Part shown: positions 62,472 to 64,000 of the stretch, in pieces
Layout: each line of letters opens with the position of its first letter
Numbering within the stretch: the first letter of the stretch is position 1
Assembly: GCA_003170475.1 (NCBI GenBank)
Contig: PMZI01000055.1
Coordinates: forward strand, 1-64,000
Source: Ignavibacteriota bacterium
GTDB taxonomy: Bacteria; Bacteroidota; Ignavibacteria; UBA10030
DNA length: 64,000 nucleotides
Reading direction: 5' to 3'
Position numbers and translations under genes: made by a program
The notes under the pieces: model-generated
Told to the model about the DNA's origin: nothing
What the model saw: the letters and a program-made list of their open reading frames with translations, nothing else
The model's database searches: none

Positions 62472-63734
62472 GTGCATACTCCTGCCAGAACATACTCCCC
62501 TCGTCATCCATTTTCCAAGATCGTGTTCGATCGTCTCTTTGACGGGAGGATCGATCGCGCATCGCTGATCATAGACACCCTCACGCTTGCCAAGCTGCGA
62601 ATCACGCGCTTCACCGGAGAATACTGGACTTCCAAACAGCGCCAGGCGTCATCACTCCACGAAGTTTCTTACCGCGCATGCTTCAAACCTCAACTTCCCC
62701 GATTTTTCATCGAGACGCTCACACATCCGGGAGATACTCTCTACGATCCCTTCATGGGGAGAGGCACGACCATCGTGGAAGGAGCGCTCTTCGGACGCAA
62801 GGTGATCGGGAACGATATCAATCCCCTGAGTAAGATTCTCACGGAGCCTCGCCTGTGTCCTCCTTCCATGGAAGAAGTTGAAAGAAGGCTCGCGCAGATC
62901 AAGCTCGGGAAAAGGCGGGACCGTTCAACCGATCTAGCCATGTTTTATCATCCCAACACCGAATCGGAAATTCTGGCTCTTCGGGGTTATCTCGCGCGAC
63001 GATTGGCATCGAGGAAAGAAGACTACATCGATCGTTGGATTCGAATGGTGGCAACGAACAGGCTGACCGGGCATTCGAAGGGATTCTTCTCTGTCTACAC
63101 GCTTCCTCCGAATCAAGCGACGTCGCGAGAAAATCAGAAGAAGATCAATAAAGCGCGTCGACAGAAGCCAGAATACCGAAACGTGAAAGAACTCATACTC
63201 CGCAAAACGAAATCTCTTTTACGCAATGTCTCTGATGATCAGATTGAGCGGGTGTCAACAGCGGGGGAGAGCGCCCGTTTGTTCACGGGAGGGGCGTGGC
63301 ACACCAAGCGAATCACGGACAACGCTGTCGATCTCGTCGTCACGTCGCCTCCTTTCCTGGACACGGTGAACTATGCTCAGGACAATTGGCTACGATGTTG
63401 GTTCAATCACATCGATCACAAGGAAGTTCAAACGAAGTTGACGGTAGTCCGTTCGGTCGAAGAATGGGTCTCTGTGATGGAACGGGTTTTTCAGGAACTT
63501 CACAGGATTGTGCGGCCGGAGGGCGCTGTAGCGTTCGAAGTTGGTGAGGTCCGCAAGCGAAACTTGAGGCTTGATGAAATTGTTGTTCCCATAGGCCTCA
63601 GGACCGGGTTTCGCTGCGCGGGGATATTGATTAACCAGCAGCAGTTTACGAAAACCTCTCATATCTGGGGGGTTGGGAACAATCGAGCTGGGACCAATAC
63701 CAACAGAATCGTCGTCTTTCAAAAACCTCACTAA
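62472..63734 (+). CDS. DNA (amino-)methyltransferase-like protein, orphan
   Basis: The 420-residue protein has an AdoMet-binding motif I, YDPFMGRGTTIVEGALFGRK (near residue 92), and a catalytic motif IV, VVTSPPFLDTVNYAQDNW (near 290), as in N4-cytosine/N6-adenine methyltransferases. The order I then IV with a long insert between suits a circularly permuted group. No restriction endonuclease or specificity gene lies next to it. An RNA-methylating or other AdoMet role cannot be excluded. The GTG start lies just after the oxidase stop, so the two are cotranscribed despite unrelated roles. Confidence 0.8.
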   Translation: MHTPARTYSPRHPFSKIVFDRLFDGRIDRASLIIDTLTLAKLRITRFTGEYWTSKQRQASSLHEVSYRACFKPQLPRFFIETLTHPGDTLYDPFMGRGTTIVEGALFGRKVIGNDINPLSKILTEPRLCPPSMEEVERRLAQIKLGKRRDRSTDLAMFYHPNTESEILALRGYLARRLASRKEDYIDRWIRMVATNRLTGHSKGFFSVYTLPPNQATSRENQKKINKARRQKPEYRNVKELILRKTKSLLRNVSDDQIERVSTAGESARLFTGGAWHTKRITDNAVDLVVTSPPFLDTVNYAQDNWLRCWFNHIDHKEVQTKLTVVRSVEEWVSVMERVFQELHRIVRPEGAVAFEVGEVRKRNLRLDEIVVPIGLRTGFRCAGILINQQQFTKTSHIWGVGNNRAGTNTNRIVVFQKPH

Positions 63735-63757
63735 TCAATCCATCGGAGGAAATATTT

Positions 63758-64000
63758 ATGAAGAAGCTCTTTGCCTTTGCTCTGTTTCTGCCATTAACGC
63801 TCCTAGCGCAGGCGGGTAAGTCATGCTGTGCGCCGACGTCGACTGCGGAGTTTGCCATGCTCGCGAGTGATGAGAAATTTCGTTCGGCCCATCTTGAACC
63901 GATTCCTTTCAGTTTCGTCCCGGAGAATGGGAAGGAGATCAGCTTCACAACAGCCGATGGTGTCGACGGAAAGGGATATGAAGTCAAGGCTGCCAAGGAA
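63758..64000 (+). CDS. Secreted protein, 3' end beyond window (perhaps dienelactone hydrolase family)
   Basis: The first 81 residues are present. A signal peptide (MKKLFAFALFLPLTLLAQA) is followed by SCCAPTS and a polar region with EISFTTADGVDGKGYEV. A strong GGAGGA lies 7 bases before the ATG. The pattern after the signal resembles the lead of exported dienelactone-hydrolase-like proteins of this bacterial group, recalled from memory, and the catalytic part is not in the window. It begins 23 bases after the methyltransferase gene. Confidence 0.6.
   Translation, partial: MKKLFAFALFLPLTLLAQAGKSCCAPTSTAEFAMLASDEKFRSAHLEPIPFSFVPENGKEISFTTADGVDGKGYEVKAAKE

Noticed and set aside
61668-62507. 279-codon minus-strand open frame
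   Set aside because: Antisense to the GlcD-like oxidase, whose FAD motifs are intact; no recognisable domain.

Overview
The window looks like a chromosomal stretch from a Gram-negative bacterium of the Bacteroidota/Chlorobi assemblage, most likely near Ignavibacteria/Kryptonia. This rests on gene content, not on a search: PorV/PorQ-type outer-membrane proteins, a FlgD-like C-terminal domain, SpoIIE/STAS/RsbW partner switching, heptosyltransferase-type LPS genes and a short NuoG. No phage, insertion sequence, CRISPR array or restriction system was seen. Recurrent sigma70-like promoters (TTGACA-N17-TATATT and close variants) occur in front of several transcription units. That differs from the TTTG/TAnnTTTG promoters of classical Bacteroidetes.

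Layout. 1-5777: the 3' end of a tRNA-Arg, a membrane-anchored TPR protein, and a partner-switching module (two PP2C/SpoIIE phosphatases, a STAS antagonist, an RsbW-like kinase). 5836-10516: leuS, a WaaE-like glycosyltransferase, a DUF1844 protein and NAD kinase. 10606-17837: a lipoprotein with a CX4CH haem motif, tRNA-Ala(GGC) with its own promoter and terminator, then a DUF971 protein, an EndoIII-like glycosylase, an MsbA-like ABC exporter, two GT9 transferases and an O-antigen ligase. 17848-23328 (minus): thioredoxin, NamZ-type muramidase, DUF6259-type glycosidase and a phosphodiester glycosidase. 23375-23621 (minus): a promoter, the 3' stub of a TonB-receptor-like gene and a terminator. 23951-25204: a Tat-exported TIM-barrel-like protein. 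25182-34746 (minus): one tight eight-gene operon (lipoprotein, propeller/FlgD protein, two PorV/PorQ proteins, FemAB-like transferase, GT4, two GT39 proteins).

34765-38709 is the most unusual part. It holds an M50 site-2-type protease, a 66-residue exported peptide carrying two identical 14-residue units, and a divergent unit of a polytopic membrane protein, an overlapping 59-residue membrane peptide and an AAA+ regulator that has lost the GAFTGA loop. All six base differences between the two peptide units are synonymous, which argues for a selected peptide. I propose, as a hypothesis only, a peptide maturation and sensing system.

38728-45264 (minus): six overlapping glycan genes (three membrane GT2 enzymes, a UPF0104 flippase-like protein, a NodB-type deacetylase, a PHP hydrolase). 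45314-64000: mostly housekeeping and metabolism. It includes udk, an M16 peptidase, an aminotransferase, a detached nuoGHI block, comM, an NAD-type isocitrate dehydrogenase, dusB, polX, nth, an HD protein, a rhodanese, tyrosine phenol-lyase, a GlcD-like oxidase, an orphan DNA methyltransferase and a partial secreted protein.
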